Below, in pieces: positions 17,856 through 26,435 of a stretch of 64,000 bases of DNA (position 1 is the first letter of the stretch; each line of letters opens with the position of its first letter). Where the stretch lies: the NCBI GenBank assembly GCA_020025545.1, contig JAHHRX010000003.1, positions 38,017 through 102,016 on the forward strand, given 5' to 3'. A model generated the notes under the pieces. It saw nothing but the letters and a program-made list of their open reading frames with translations. It did no database searches and was not told where the DNA came from. Source of the DNA: Oscillospiraceae bacterium. Its GTDB lineage: Bacteria > Bacillota > Clostridia > Oscillospirales > Oscillospiraceae. The position numbers and the translations under genes were made by a program.

Positions 17856-18881
17856 ATGCTCAAAAAAATCATACCTGTCATTGCCCTGCTGCTGACAGCG
17901 GCTGTGCTGCTTTCCGGCTGCAGCGGAGGGCAGAAAAAATATCAGGCCACCTATCTGACCCTTTTCGACACCGTGACAACCATCACCGGTTATGGCAAAA
18001 GTCAGCAGGAATTTGAAGAAAAAGCGAAGGATCTTCACGATTCTCTGCTGAATTACCACCGTTTATTCGATATTTATCACGATTACGAGGGGCTTAACAA
18101 TCTGAAAACCGTAAACGATGCCGCCGGCATCCGACCGGTACAGGTGGATGATGCCCTGATTGCTCTGCTGAAGGACTGCCGGGAATATTTCACCCTCACC
18201 GGCGGACGGATGAACATTGCTATGGGAAGCGTGCTGAAGCTCTGGCACGAGGCCCGCACCGCAGGGCTGAGCGATCCTGAGCACGCCGCTCTTCCCGACA
18301 GCGCCGCATTATCCGAGGCCGCAAAGCACACGGACATAAATGCTCTCATCATCGATGAAAATGCCGGAACCGTCTACCTTTCCGACCCGGAAATGTCGTT
18401 GGATGTGGGAGCGGTAGCCAAAGGCTGGGCGCTGCAAAAGGCCGTCAGGGAAGCTCCCGAGGGACTTCTCATCAGCGTCGGCGGCAATGTTTTTGCCACA
18501 GGTCCCAAGGACAGCAGCGGAAACGGCTGGGTGGTCGGTATTCGCTCTCCCGACGGCGGGGAAAAATATCTGCACACCCTGTCGGTTACCGGAGGCAGCG
18601 TTGTCACCAGCGGAGACGATCAGCGCTGCTACACAGTAGACGGAAAATCCTACCACCATATCATCGACCCGGATACCTGCTTTCCCGGCACGCTCTGGCG
18701 CTCCGTCACCGTGATCTGCCCGGACTCCGGTCTTGCGGATGCCCTCTCCACGGCGCTTTTCCTGCTGGACCGGGAGGATGGACAGGCGCTTCTCGATCAG
18801 TGCAAAGCCGAAGCCATGTGGGTTCCGGCAGAGGGCGGTCCCCTTTACAGCCCCGGATTTAAGGCGCATCTTACCAAATAA
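17856..18881 (+). CDS. apbE: FAD:protein FMN transferase lipoprotein
   Basis: Attaches FMN covalently to threonine in flavoproteins such as Rnf or Nqr subunits, outside the membrane. The 341 residues start with a lipoprotein signal (MLKKIIPVIALLLTAAVLLSGC). Family features are DTVTTITGYGKS, the DVGAVAKGWALQKAV segment, ISVGGNVFATGPK, and TSGDDQRCYTVDGKSYHHII with DPDTCFPG for metal and FAD binding. ATG 17856 follows GGGAGGGA. An Rnf complex, the usual target in Clostridia, is not in this window. Confidence 0.93.
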   Translation: MLKKIIPVIALLLTAAVLLSGCSGGQKKYQATYLTLFDTVTTITGYGKSQQEFEEKAKDLHDSLLNYHRLFDIYHDYEGLNNLKTVNDAAGIRPVQVDDALIALLKDCREYFTLTGGRMNIAMGSVLKLWHEARTAGLSDPEHAALPDSAALSEAAKHTDINALIIDENAGTVYLSDPEMSLDVGAVAKGWALQKAVREAPEGLLISVGGNVFATGPKDSSGNGWVVGIRSPDGGEKYLHTLSVTGGSVVTSGDDQRCYTVDGKSYHHIIDPDTCFPGTLWRSVTVICPDSGLADALSTALFLLDREDGQALLDQCKAEAMWVPAEGGPLYSPGFKAHLTK

Positions 18882-19279
18882 CGCCCCGGGAAGACGGGAT
18901 TTCCGGGAATCAGAAATTTTTCCGTTTTGGGGAAAGTTACCGAAAAATTATCCACAGTTTTTAAGAATTTGCCCTTTAAAAATTTGCTCTTCCGCCCATT
19001 TCGGGGAGTAATTTTGAAGTTCGTCTTCTCTCTGTCGCAGTCACATAACCATAAAAATAAATCTAATAACCATATACACCCCGTCACTTTCTTTCCATTT
19101 TCCGAATATCCTTCGCTTTTCTGCCGATTACTTTCATTTATTCAAGATACAAGAAAAAATTGGCGTGTTTTCCAAGCAAAAAGTACTACATTTATTCACT
19201 TTGTCAATTGACCGGCAGCCGTATTTCTGGTATTCTATAGACACGATATCCCCCATCAAATCAGGAAGGAGGCAACAAT
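18882..19279 (+). other. Intergenic region with an isolated DnaA box and the nfeD promoter
   Basis: No gene is visible in this 398-base gap. A weak hairpin (CCCGGGAA ... TTCCGGG, 18885-18907) may end apbE. A perfect DnaA box TTATCCACA lies at 18948-18956. The operon promoter is TTGACC (19208-19213), 17 bp, TATTCT (19231-19236). The rest is AT-rich. Confidence 0.65.
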
Positions 19280-19705
19280 ATGAACACGCTGATTTGGCTG
19301 GGTCTTCTGATCCTGTTTCTGATAACGGAAGCCTGCACCGTAGCTCTGGTTTCTCTTTGGTTTGCGGCCGGCGCACTGGTTGCCATGATCGCAAGCGCTC
19401 TGGGCGCCGCCATCTGGCTCCAGCTGGTGCTGTTCCTGGCCGTATCCGCTGCTTTGCTGGCCTGTCTGCGCCCTTTGGTAAGGAAATACTATTGTCCCAA
19501 GATCAGCGCAACCAATGTGGATTCCATTCCCGGCAGGCAATGCTATGTCATCACCGACATCAATAATCTCGCCGGCTCCGGTCAGGTAAAGCTGAGCGGC
19601 ATAGAATGGTCCGCACGCAGTACATCCGGTAAGCCTATCTCCTCCGGCACCTTAGTGCAGGTGGATAAAGTGGAGGGCGTAAAGGTTTTCGTATCGGAAG
19701 TTTAA
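19280..19705 (+). CDS. NfeD-like membrane protein with OB-fold tail
   Basis: A 141-residue short-form NfeD protein. Three hydrophobic segments (about 4-24, 27-45, 48-66) are followed by a soluble C-terminal beta-domain (residues 75-141) with IPGRQCYVITDINNLAGSGQVKL and the ending KVFVSEV, as in NfeD1b proteins that partner stomatin-like SPFH proteins. The next gene is such an SPFH protein, 42 bases downstream, which supports a membrane microdomain complex. AGGAAGGAGG ribosome site. Confidence 0.88.
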   Translation: MNTLIWLGLLILFLITEACTVALVSLWFAAGALVAMIASALGAAIWLQLVLFLAVSAALLACLRPLVRKYYCPKISATNVDSIPGRQCYVITDINNLAGSGQVKLSGIEWSARSTSGKPISSGTLVQVDKVEGVKVFVSEV

Positions 19706-19747
19706 TTTTCAAGAGAGCAAAAAAGAATAATTTATGGAGGTAATATT

Positions 19748-20665
19748 ATGGTTTGGTTCTTTTTAGGCGTGGCAGTGATTCTGTTTATTGTCCTCATTGC
19801 CAACATTTCCGTTGTTCAGCAGTCCCGTGCCTATGTTATCGAGCGTCTGGGTGCCTACCGCGCCGTCTGGGGCGTAGGTATGCACTTCAAGATGCCCTTC
19901 ATTGACCGCATCGCCAAGCGGGTCAGCCTGAAGGAACAGGTTCTGGACTATCCCCCTCAGCCCGTTATCACCAAGGATAACGTCACCATGCAGATCGATA
20001 CCGTGGTCTATTTCCAGATCACCGACCCCAAGCTGTACGCCTACGGCGTCGAGCAGCCCATGGCCGCTATGGAAACACTGACCGCCACCACCCTGCGTAA
20101 CATCATCGGCGATCTGGAGCTGGATCAGACTCTGACTTCCCGTGATGTGGTCAACACCAAAATGCGTTCCATTCTGGACGAGGCCACCGATCCCTGGGGC
20201 ATCAAGGTCAACCGTGTGGAGCTGAAGAACATTCTGCCCCCCGCCGACATCCAGAGCTCCATGGAGAAGCAGATGAAGGCTGAGCGTGACCGCCGTCAGG
20301 CCATTTTGATCGCCGAAGGCGAGAAGAAGTCCGCTATCCTGATCGCCGAAGGCGAGAAGGAATCCGCAATTCTGAAGGCTTCCGCCGAGAAGGAAGCTGC
20401 CATTCTGAGGGCCGAAGCCGAACGGCAGGCCGCCATTCTGAAGGCCGACGGCGAAGCTGAGGCTATCCGCAAGGTTCAGCAGGCTCTGGCAGATTCCATT
20501 GCCATGCTGAACGAGAAGGCCCCCAACGATCAGGTCATCAAGCTCAAGGCTGTGGAGGCCATGGAGAAGGTCGCCGACGGCAAGGCCACCAAGATCATCA
20601 TTCCCAGCCAGATGCAGGGCATGGTCGGTCTGGCCAACGGCATCGTAGAAGGCATCAAGGAGTAA
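19748..20665 (+). CDS. SPFH/Band 7 (stomatin, QmcA-like) membrane protein
   Basis: Scaffold of membrane microdomains, 305 residues. One N-terminal helix (2-20) precedes the band 7 domain (YVIERLGAYRAVWGVGMHFKMPFIDRI ...). Residues roughly 175-245 are a coiled coil built from 11-residue repeats of the form AILIAEGEKKS, repeated five times with variation. The end (MQGMVGLANGIVEGIKE) is hydrophobic as in QmcA. Its partner is the upstream NfeD protein; the small DUF6440 gene starts one base after the stop. Confidence 0.93.
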   Translation: MVWFFLGVAVILFIVLIANISVVQQSRAYVIERLGAYRAVWGVGMHFKMPFIDRIAKRVSLKEQVLDYPPQPVITKDNVTMQIDTVVYFQITDPKLYAYGVEQPMAAMETLTATTLRNIIGDLELDQTLTSRDVVNTKMRSILDEATDPWGIKVNRVELKNILPPADIQSSMEKQMKAERDRRQAILIAEGEKKSAILIAEGEKESAILKASAEKEAAILRAEAERQAAILKADGEAEAIRKVQQALADSIAMLNEKAPNDQVIKLKAVEAMEKVADGKATKIIIPSQMQGMVGLANGIVEGIKE

Positions 20666-20666
20666 T

Positions 20667-20861
20667 ATGGCAAAAGATAACAGATTCGTCCGGATCTACA
20701 GTCAGGACAGTTTTACAACTTCTATGCAGATCTGGGTGGATAAGGAAACCGGCGTCAACTATCTGGCGTCAGCCCTCCACGGCTCCGGCTACGGGCTGAC
20801 ACCGCTTCTCAACCGGGACGGAACCCCGGTCGTGAGTCCCCTGCCAATTGAAGAGGATTAA
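20667..20861 (+). CDS. DUF6440 family small protein
   Basis: A 64-residue soluble protein of unknown function. The segments FVRIYSQDSF, MQIWVDKETGVNYL, GYGLTPLLNRDGTPVV match, as I recall them, the DUF6440 family common in Clostridia. AAGGAG at the end of the SPFH gene serves as ribosome site, so it is coupled to it. A strong terminator follows. Confidence 0.78.
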   Translation: MAKDNRFVRIYSQDSFTTSMQIWVDKETGVNYLASALHGSGYGLTPLLNRDGTPVVSPLPIEED

Positions 20862-20901
20862 AAAATTCAGGGAGCGTACCCACGGGTACGCTCCCTTTTT
20901 T
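20860..20901 (+). terminator. Terminator, bidirectional between DUF6440 gene and uppP
   Basis: GGGAGCGTACCC (20870-20881) pairs with GGGTACGCTCCC (20884-20895) followed by TTTTTT; an A run on the other side makes it usable from the minus strand for uppP. Confidence 0.93.
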
Positions 20902-20922
20902 GTATTTGGAAATCATGCAGTT

Positions 20923-21747
20923 TTAGAAAATCCAGAAGTAGAGCAGAACCACAATGCCCAGCACGATCCGGTAGACACCGAAGGTGGAGAAGCTGTGCTT
21001 GCGGACATACTCCATCAGCGCCTTGATAATGAAGAAGCTCACAACAAAAGAAACAACACTGCCCACCAGCAAGACCATGACCTCTGTAAAGGTGATGCCC
21101 ACGCCGGAAAGCAGGAACTTAAGCCCCTTAATGGCGCTGGCGCCCACCATGGTGGGGATGGCCATGAAGAAAGAGAACTCTGCGCCTGCACTTCTGCCCA
21201 CACCCAGGATTATGGCACCCAGAATGGTGGAACCGGAGCGGGAGGTGCCGGGGATCAGGCTCAGGCACTGGAATGCACCGATCAGCAGAGCGGTTTTGTA
21301 GTCAATGTCGTAGACATTGGTGACTTTGGGCTTTCCGCCGGCATTGTGCCGCTCCACCAGGATAAAGGCCACACCGTAAAGAATCAGTGCCAGAGAAACC
21401 ACGACCGCATTATGCAGGTGTGCGTCCATCCAGTCATCCAGAAGAATGCCTAAAACACCGGAAGGGATGATGGCGGCAATGACCCGGAACCACAGGCTCC
21501 ATGTTTTCTGCTTCTGCACCGGGCTTTTTCTGGGAGAAAAGGGATTCAGCTTATGGAAAAACAGGATGATAACGGCGATAATGGCGCCCAGCTGGATCAC
21601 CACATCGAACATGCTCTTAAATTCGTCGCTTGCCTGAAGCTGGATAAATTCATCCAGCAGGATGATATGTCCCGTAGAGGAAACCGGGAGCCACTCGGTG
21701 ATACCCTCGACGATGCCAAAGAGGACTGCTTTTAAAATTTCTAACAT
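20923..21747 (-). CDS. uppP: Undecaprenyl-diphosphate phosphatase UppP (BacA)
   Basis: Recycles the cell-wall lipid carrier by removing a phosphate from undecaprenyl diphosphate; integral membrane protein of 274 residues with about eight helices. Signature motifs are GIVEGITEWLPVSSTGHI and the PGTSRSGSTI motif in LSLIPGTSRSGST. Overproduction of family members gives bacitracin tolerance. Transcribed alone from a promoter diverging from the two-component operon. Confidence 0.96.
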   Translation of the reverse strand: MLEILKAVLFGIVEGITEWLPVSSTGHIILLDEFIQLQASDEFKSMFDVVIQLGAIIAVIILFFHKLNPFSPRKSPVQKQKTWSLWFRVIAAIIPSGVLGILLDDWMDAHLHNAVVVSLALILYGVAFILVERHNAGGKPKVTNVYDIDYKTALLIGAFQCLSLIPGTSRSGSTILGAIILGVGRSAGAEFSFFMAIPTMVGASAIKGLKFLLSGVGITFTEVMVLLVGSVVSFVVSFFIIKALMEYVRKHSFSTFGVYRIVLGIVVLLYFWIF

Positions 21748-21780
21748 GATCTTTTCCTTTCCAGTTTGATTGCTTCTAAC

Positions 21781-21809
21781 ATAATACTCTCATTCTGCAC
21801 ATTTTGCAA
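21781..21809 (-). promoter_or_regulatory. uppP promoter
   Basis: On the minus strand TTGCAA (21809-21804), 17 bp, TATTAT (21786-21781). Confidence 0.65.
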
Positions 21810-21822
21810 GGAGAACTTGTTC

Positions 21823-21887
21823 GTTCACATATCGGGGGGAAAGTCTTTACAATTTGTTCACTCAGGAGCTTCATTTTACAGTATAAT
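21823..21887 (+). promoter_or_regulatory. Promoter region of the two-component operon
   Basis: A -10 TATAAT at 21882-21887 lacks a good -35, suggesting activator dependence. GTTCAC occurs twice (21823-21828, 21856-21861), 33 bp or three helical turns apart, and may be response-regulator half sites. Confidence 0.45.
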
Positions 21888-21928
21888 AGGAGAAAGATGA
21901 AATATAACGAAAAGCGGAGGTACTATTT

Positions 21929-22621
21929 ATGGCTACATCTGTGCTGGTCGTTGAGGACGACCGTAATATTGCTGAGCTCCTGCAAATGTATCTGGAAAAA
22001 GAAGGCTATGCCGTTACCACCGCCGCCGACGGCGGTCAGGGTCTTGCCAAATTCCGCACCATCAAGCCCGATCTGGTCCTGCTGGATGTGATGATGCCTG
22101 TCATGGACGGCTGGGCCGTATGCAAAACCATCCGTGCCGAATCCCAGACCCCCGTTATCATGCTCACGGCCAAGGGTGAAACCGACGACAAGGTGACCGG
22201 TCTGCGCACCGGCGCCGACGACTACATCACCAAGCCCTTTGAAATGAAGGAAGTGCTGGCCCGGATTGAGGCCGTGCTCCGCCGCACCGGCGGCGTTGTC
22301 ACCGAAAAGAAGTCCCGCCGTCTGGTTTTCGACAAGCTCATCATCGATATGGATGCCTTTGAGCTGACGGTGGACGGCCGGAAGGTGGACACGCCCCCCA
22401 AGGAAATGGAGCTTCTTTACTATCTCGCTTCCTCTCCCAACCGGGTCTACACCCGCAACCAGCTTCTGGACGAGGTGTGGGGCTTTGACTATTTCGGCGA
22501 TTCCCGCACCGTGGATGTCCATGTAAAGCGTCTGCGTGAAAAGCTGGAGGGGATCAGCGAAAGCTGGAGCCTTAAGACCGTCTGGGGCGTAGGCTATAAG
22601 TTCGAGGTTCTGAATGCATGA
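21929..22621 (+). CDS. OmpR/PhoB-type response regulator
   Basis: DNA-binding regulator of 230 residues. The receiver domain (1-120) has the acidic pair VVEDD, the phospho-acceptor Asp53 in LVLLDVMMPVMDGW, the Thr in VIMLTAKGE and the Lys in DYITKPFE. The C-terminal winged helix (130-230) has LLYYLASSPNRVYTRNQLLDEVWG and DVHVKRLREKLE. Ribosome site GGAGG. The stop overlaps the kinase start (ATGA), a cognate pair. The two downstream genes, an HtrA-like protein and a thioesterase, are in the same direction and could be regulated by it. Confidence 0.96.
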   Translation: MATSVLVVEDDRNIAELLQMYLEKEGYAVTTAADGGQGLAKFRTIKPDLVLLDVMMPVMDGWAVCKTIRAESQTPVIMLTAKGETDDKVTGLRTGADDYITKPFEMKEVLARIEAVLRRTGGVVTEKKSRRLVFDKLIIDMDAFELTVDGRKVDTPPKEMELLYYLASSPNRVYTRNQLLDEVWGFDYFGDSRTVDVHVKRLREKLEGISESWSLKTVWGVGYKFEVLNA

Positions 22622-24048
22622 AAACCACATTCAGCCGGACCTTTACCACCGCATCTCTGATCCTGCTGGCAACGCTGGTGCTCATCGGCATTTCCTTTGA
22701 ATTGCTGGTAAAGGACTATCTGACAGATCACGCAGTAGAGGATCTGCAGAATGACAGCAAGGTCGTCGCCCGGCTGGTACAGTCGTGCTTTGCGGATGAA
22801 ACCCTGTCCCAGCGGGATTTCTACATTGCCCTTTCGGCGGCATCCAGCGTCAGCGGCTTTGATGCCGTGGTCTGCGATGCCGGCGGCAGACTGGTGCTCT
22901 GCTCCGATGCCCCCATGGGCTGTGAGCATGTGGGCATGACCATCCAGCAGGACTATCTGAGGCGGGTTTTTGAAAACGACGGCTCTACCGACACCGGCAC
23001 CATCGACGGGCTGTACCCCGAGATCCGGTATGTGGTGTCCCGGCCCATTACCGATGTTGTCACCGGTGAGCGCTACGGCATTGTCGTAGTCTCCGCCCCG
23101 GTGCAGGATTCCCTGTCCATGCTGAACCGGATCTCCGAAATGTTTGTATTCGTGTCCATTCTGGTGGTGGTGATCTCGGTACTTATTATGACTTTCTTCG
23201 TCCGCCATCAGTCCGCTCCCCTGCGGGATATGGCAAAAGCCGCCAGTGCCTTTGGCCACGGTGACCTCACCGCCCGGGTTCGCACCGACGGTGACCACTC
23301 CGAAGAGGTGGAGGAGCTGGCAATCGCCTTCAACAACATGGCATCCTGCCTGCAAAAGAGCGAATATCAGCGGCAGGAATTTGTTGCCAATGTGTCCCAT
23401 GAGCTGAAAACCCCCATGACCACCATCGCCGGCTATGTGGACGGTATTCTGGACGGCACCATCCCCCCGGAAAAGGAACGGCACTATCTGACGCTGGTTT
23501 CCGACGAGACGAAACGGCTGAGCCGTCTGGTGCGGAGTATGCTGGACATCTCCCGTCTACAGTCGCAGGAGGGTATCACCGACGAGCAAAAGACCCGCTT
23601 CGACATGGAGGAGCTGGCAGGTCAGGTGCTGATCTCCTTTGAGCAGAAAATCAACAGCAAACAGCTGGATGTCCGGGTTGATATGCCGGATTACCCGGTA
23701 TTTACCCACGCCAATCAGGACGCCGTGACGCAGGTTGTCTACAATCTGGTGGATAACGCCGTGAAATTCTGCCCCGCGGGCGGCGCTCTGGAGCTGACCA
23801 TCCGGGAAGGCGGCGGCAAAGTCTATGTTTCCGTTGCCAACGACGGCCCCACCATCCCCCCGGATGAGCTTCCTCTGGTATTTGACCGATTCCACAAAAT
23901 CGACAAGAGCCGCTCCAAAAACCGGGACAGCTGGGGGCTGGGGCTTTACATCGTCAAGACCCTTGTCTGCTCCCACGGCGAGAATATTTCCGTCACCAGC
24001 CGGGACGGAAAGACCACCTTTACCTTTACCATGCCTCTGGTAAATTAA
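22618..24048 (+). CDS. Membrane sensor histidine kinase
   Basis: Sensor of 476 residues paired with the upstream regulator. Order of parts: helix about 9-30, extracellular sensor domain about 31-170, second helix about 178-200, HAMP linker (MAKAASAFGHGDLTARV), HisKA domain with His261 in VSHELKTPMTTIAGY, and the ATPase domain with N box NLVDNAVKFC, then SWGLGLYIVKTLVCSHG as G boxes. The stimulus is unknown; the neighbouring HtrA-like and uppP genes suggest envelope condition, which is inference. Confidence 0.95.
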   Translation: MKTTFSRTFTTASLILLATLVLIGISFELLVKDYLTDHAVEDLQNDSKVVARLVQSCFADETLSQRDFYIALSAASSVSGFDAVVCDAGGRLVLCSDAPMGCEHVGMTIQQDYLRRVFENDGSTDTGTIDGLYPEIRYVVSRPITDVVTGERYGIVVVSAPVQDSLSMLNRISEMFVFVSILVVVISVLIMTFFVRHQSAPLRDMAKAASAFGHGDLTARVRTDGDHSEEVEELAIAFNNMASCLQKSEYQRQEFVANVSHELKTPMTTIAGYVDGILDGTIPPEKERHYLTLVSDETKRLSRLVRSMLDISRLQSQEGITDEQKTRFDMEELAGQVLISFEQKINSKQLDVRVDMPDYPVFTHANQDAVTQVVYNLVDNAVKFCPAGGALELTIREGGGKVYVSVANDGPTIPPDELPLVFDRFHKIDKSRSKNRDSWGLGLYIVKTLVCSHGENISVTSRDGKTTFTFTMPLVN

Positions 24049-24087
24049 GAGGCAATCTCCCATTTTCCCATTGCGAGGTTTAGCAAT

Positions 24088-25293
24088 ATGATGAAACGCA
24101 GTCGATCTCAGGAGGTCATCGAGCAGGATCATTATCAAAACGGCTCTACCCAGCCCCCAAAAAACCGGGGCGGTACGATTGCCACGCTTTTTGTAGCGGC
24201 GATCTTTTTGGGCGGTATTATCAGCGGTATGAGCCTGCTCAATATCCACCTCTTTTCCCCATCCGATCCTGCCGATAATGCCACATCCCCCGTAGGCTTC
24301 CACGGAAATTCCGCCCCTCCGGAAAATGCGGGAAGAGAAGAAAACCCTCCCCTGCCCACATCCGAAGTGGAAATTCCCATTTACGGCGCCCCGGTGCCCG
24401 GGAGCGATACGCCCCAGTCTGAAGATCTCAGCCTGCTGGAGATCTACCAAAAAAATATCCCCTCGGTGGTTTCCGTGACAGGCACACGGGACGGCGCCTC
24501 CATAAGCAGCACCGGTCTGGTACTGTCGAAAAACGGCTATATCGTCACCAGCGCCGGCAATATTCAGCAGGCAGACAGTCTGCAGGTGCTGTTTTCCGAC
24601 GGAAAACAGCTTTCCGCTGTTGCCGTGGGTACCGATTCCATGTCGGATCTGGCAGTTGTCTATGTGGATGCCAAGGATCTGGTCCCCGCCCTGCTGGGAG
24701 ATTCCGCCGATATCCGGGTGGGAGATAATGTCAGCGCCATCGGGGATCATATGGGCACGGAATTCCGCTGCTCCATCACCGACGGCATCATTTCCGCCAT
24801 TCACAGAGAAGACCGCAGGATTCCCCTGCTGCAAACCACCGCCATTGTAAGCTCTGTAAGCTCCGGCGGCCCCCTGCTCAACCGTCACGGGCAGGTCATC
24901 GGCATCGTCACCCCCATGCGCGACGGCGGCACGGAGGGGCTGGGCTTCGCCGTGCCCTCTGACGCCGTAAAAGATATTGCCGAGCAGATCATCCGTCAGG
25001 GCTATGTTTCCGGCCGCCCCTCTCTGGGACTGAAAGGACAGTGGGTTTCGGAATTTTATCAGCATTTCCGCCACATGCCTGCCGGATTCTGTATTTCCGA
25101 AGCGCCTGCCGGACAGAAAGGCATTATTTCCGGGGACATTCTGGTGAAAGCCGACGGCGTTCGGATCACCAAGCCCGGGGAGCTGATCACCGTGCTGAGC
25201 CGCAAGAACATCAACGATTCCATTACGCTGGTGCTGTACCGCAGTGGCAGAGAATATGAAATAACCCTGACCCTTCAGGAGGATAAGGGCTGA
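24088..25293 (+). CDS. HtrA/DegP-like protein lacking the catalytic histidine (probable pseudoprotease)
   Basis: A 401-residue membrane-anchored trypsin-like/PDZ protein. One helix (about 29-51) is followed by a Pro-rich linker (60-115), a trypsin-fold domain (115-300) and one PDZ domain (about 305-400). Compared with the HtrA pattern YIVTNNHVV, this protein reads YIVTSAGNI, placing Gly157 at the catalytic His. The Asp is kept (Asp187 in SDLAVVYVD) and the Ser is kept (Ser259 in VSSGGPLLN), though the GNSGG oxyanion motif is altered. It should bind misfolded or C-terminal peptides but not cleave. It follows the sensor kinase by 39 bases, so it may be a signalling or chaperone partner. Confidence 0.88.
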   Translation: MMKRSRSQEVIEQDHYQNGSTQPPKNRGGTIATLFVAAIFLGGIISGMSLLNIHLFSPSDPADNATSPVGFHGNSAPPENAGREENPPLPTSEVEIPIYGAPVPGSDTPQSEDLSLLEIYQKNIPSVVSVTGTRDGASISSTGLVLSKNGYIVTSAGNIQQADSLQVLFSDGKQLSAVAVGTDSMSDLAVVYVDAKDLVPALLGDSADIRVGDNVSAIGDHMGTEFRCSITDGIISAIHREDRRIPLLQTTAIVSSVSSGGPLLNRHGQVIGIVTPMRDGGTEGLGFAVPSDAVKDIAEQIIRQGYVSGRPSLGLKGQWVSEFYQHFRHMPAGFCISEAPAGQKGIISGDILVKADGVRITKPGELITVLSRKNINDSITLVLYRSGREYEITLTLQEDKG

Positions 25294-25317
25294 TACTTTG
25301 AAATCGAGGCGAATAGA

Positions 25318-26061
25318 ATGGAACCCATTTACCGTAAGTCTTATGTTGTCCGCAGCTGCGATGTGGACCGCTACGGACGGCTGAAGCCCTCTATGGTGCT
25401 GTTTTATGCTCAGGATGTTGCCGGGAGCCATTGCCGGCAGCTGGCACTGGACTCTGATACGCTGGCGGAAAAGCGACTTTTCTGGGCAATCATCCGTCAC
25501 CGGGTGCAGATAACCCGTCTGCCCGGAGAAAGCGAAACCATCACCGTGGAAACCTGGCCCATGCCCACCACACGCACTGCCTATCCCCGTTCCACTGTGG
25601 CCTATGACGAGGCCGGCAACGAGCTGTTTCGGGCGATTGCCCTGTGGGTGCTGATGGATCTCGACACCCGGGACATGATCATCCCCGGCAAAAGCGGCGT
25701 TCATGTGGAAGGCCTGCTTCGGGGCAGCGAGCTGGCGGTGCCCCACTGTCTGATTCCGGCATCCTTCGGAAACCGCCGGAGCCGTCAGGTTTGCTTTACG
25801 GATCTGGACCGGAACGGCCACATGAATAACTGCCGGTACATGGACTGGATGGAGGATCTGCTTCCGGGAGATTTCCACAAGGACCATGCTGTGAAGGAAT
25901 TTACCGTCTGCTATTTGCAGGAAGCCCGGGAAGGCGACACGCTGGACATGAGCTGGCAGCTTTGTGACGGCGGTGTGCTCCGAATCGAGGCGCACCGGCA
26001 GGAAAATGAGTCGGTTTCCGCCGGTCACAGCCGTGTGTTTTCCGCACAGATTCTGCTGTAA
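25318..26061 (+). CDS. Acyl-ACP thioesterase (FatA/FatB-like, bacterial)
   Basis: Hydrolyses acyl-ACP to release free fatty acids; cytosolic, double hot-dog fold of 247 residues. First half: SCDVDRYGRLKPSMVLFYAQDVAG and LFWAIIRHRVQI; second half: the catalytic segment FTDLDRNGHMNNCRYMDWMED with the Asp-Asn-His arrangement of plant FatB. It starts 24 bases after the HtrA-like gene and ends with a terminator, so it is last in the two-component operon. In this bacterial group such enzymes are believed to tune fatty acid release or lipid composition. Confidence 0.9.
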   Translation: MEPIYRKSYVVRSCDVDRYGRLKPSMVLFYAQDVAGSHCRQLALDSDTLAEKRLFWAIIRHRVQITRLPGESETITVETWPMPTTRTAYPRSTVAYDEAGNELFRAIALWVLMDLDTRDMIIPGKSGVHVEGLLRGSELAVPHCLIPASFGNRRSRQVCFTDLDRNGHMNNCRYMDWMEDLLPGDFHKDHAVKEFTVCYLQEAREGDTLDMSWQLCDGGVLRIEAHRQENESVSAGHSRVFSAQILL

Positions 26062-26096
26062 TCCGGGGAGCTTTGTTGTTCTGTAAACCATTTTGT

Positions 26097-26255
26097 TTTT
26101 CCACAGGGCTGTGGCATTCTGTGGAGGAAATTCCACAATACCCCTGCAAAGTCATGGATTTGCAGGGGTTTTTTCTGTTCCGGCCTGTGGAAATACCTGT
26201 GGAGAATGTGGATAACTGCTGTGAAAAACCATTTCAGGCAGGCCGGTTATCCACA
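26097..26255. promoter_or_regulatory. DnaA-box cluster outside the dnaA-dnaN region
   Basis: Perfect boxes TGTGGATAA (26207-26215) and TTATCCACA (26247-26255) face each other. One-mismatch boxes are TTTTCCACA (26097-26105) and TGTGGAGAA (26198-26206), and several further TGTGG motifs lie between. This density is similar to that at oriC. Confidence 0.65.
26140..26174 (+). terminator. Terminator of the two-component/thioesterase operon
   Basis: ACCCCTGCAAA pairs with TTTGCAGGGGT, then TTTTT. A second small hairpin CCCC-GCC-GGGG with T6 lies at 26299-26316. Confidence 0.9.
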
Positions 26256-26401
26256 GCTTATGTTAACTTTGGCGGTTCCGGGAGGGATTTTTCGCCTGCC
26301 CCGCCGGGGTTTTTTCCCTTTTTCGGAAAAAGTATTCGTTTTACCCAAGCAATGTTCTCAATTTTCGGATTTTTTTGGCAGTAATATCCCTCCTGTCGGT
26401 C

Positions 26402-26430
26402 TTGACCCCAGCGTATTCCTATGTTATATT
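26402..26430 (+). promoter_or_regulatory. Promoter of the YitT-family gene
   Basis: TTGACC (26402-26407), 17 bp, extended -10 TGTTATATT ending at 26430. Confidence 0.8.
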
Positions 26431-26435
26431 TGAAA

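Noticed and set aside
23557..26136. An 859-codon minus-strand frame opposite the kinase, HtrA-like and thioesterase genes
   Set aside because: It crosses three well-supported plus-strand genes, has no ribosome site and no domain-like segments.
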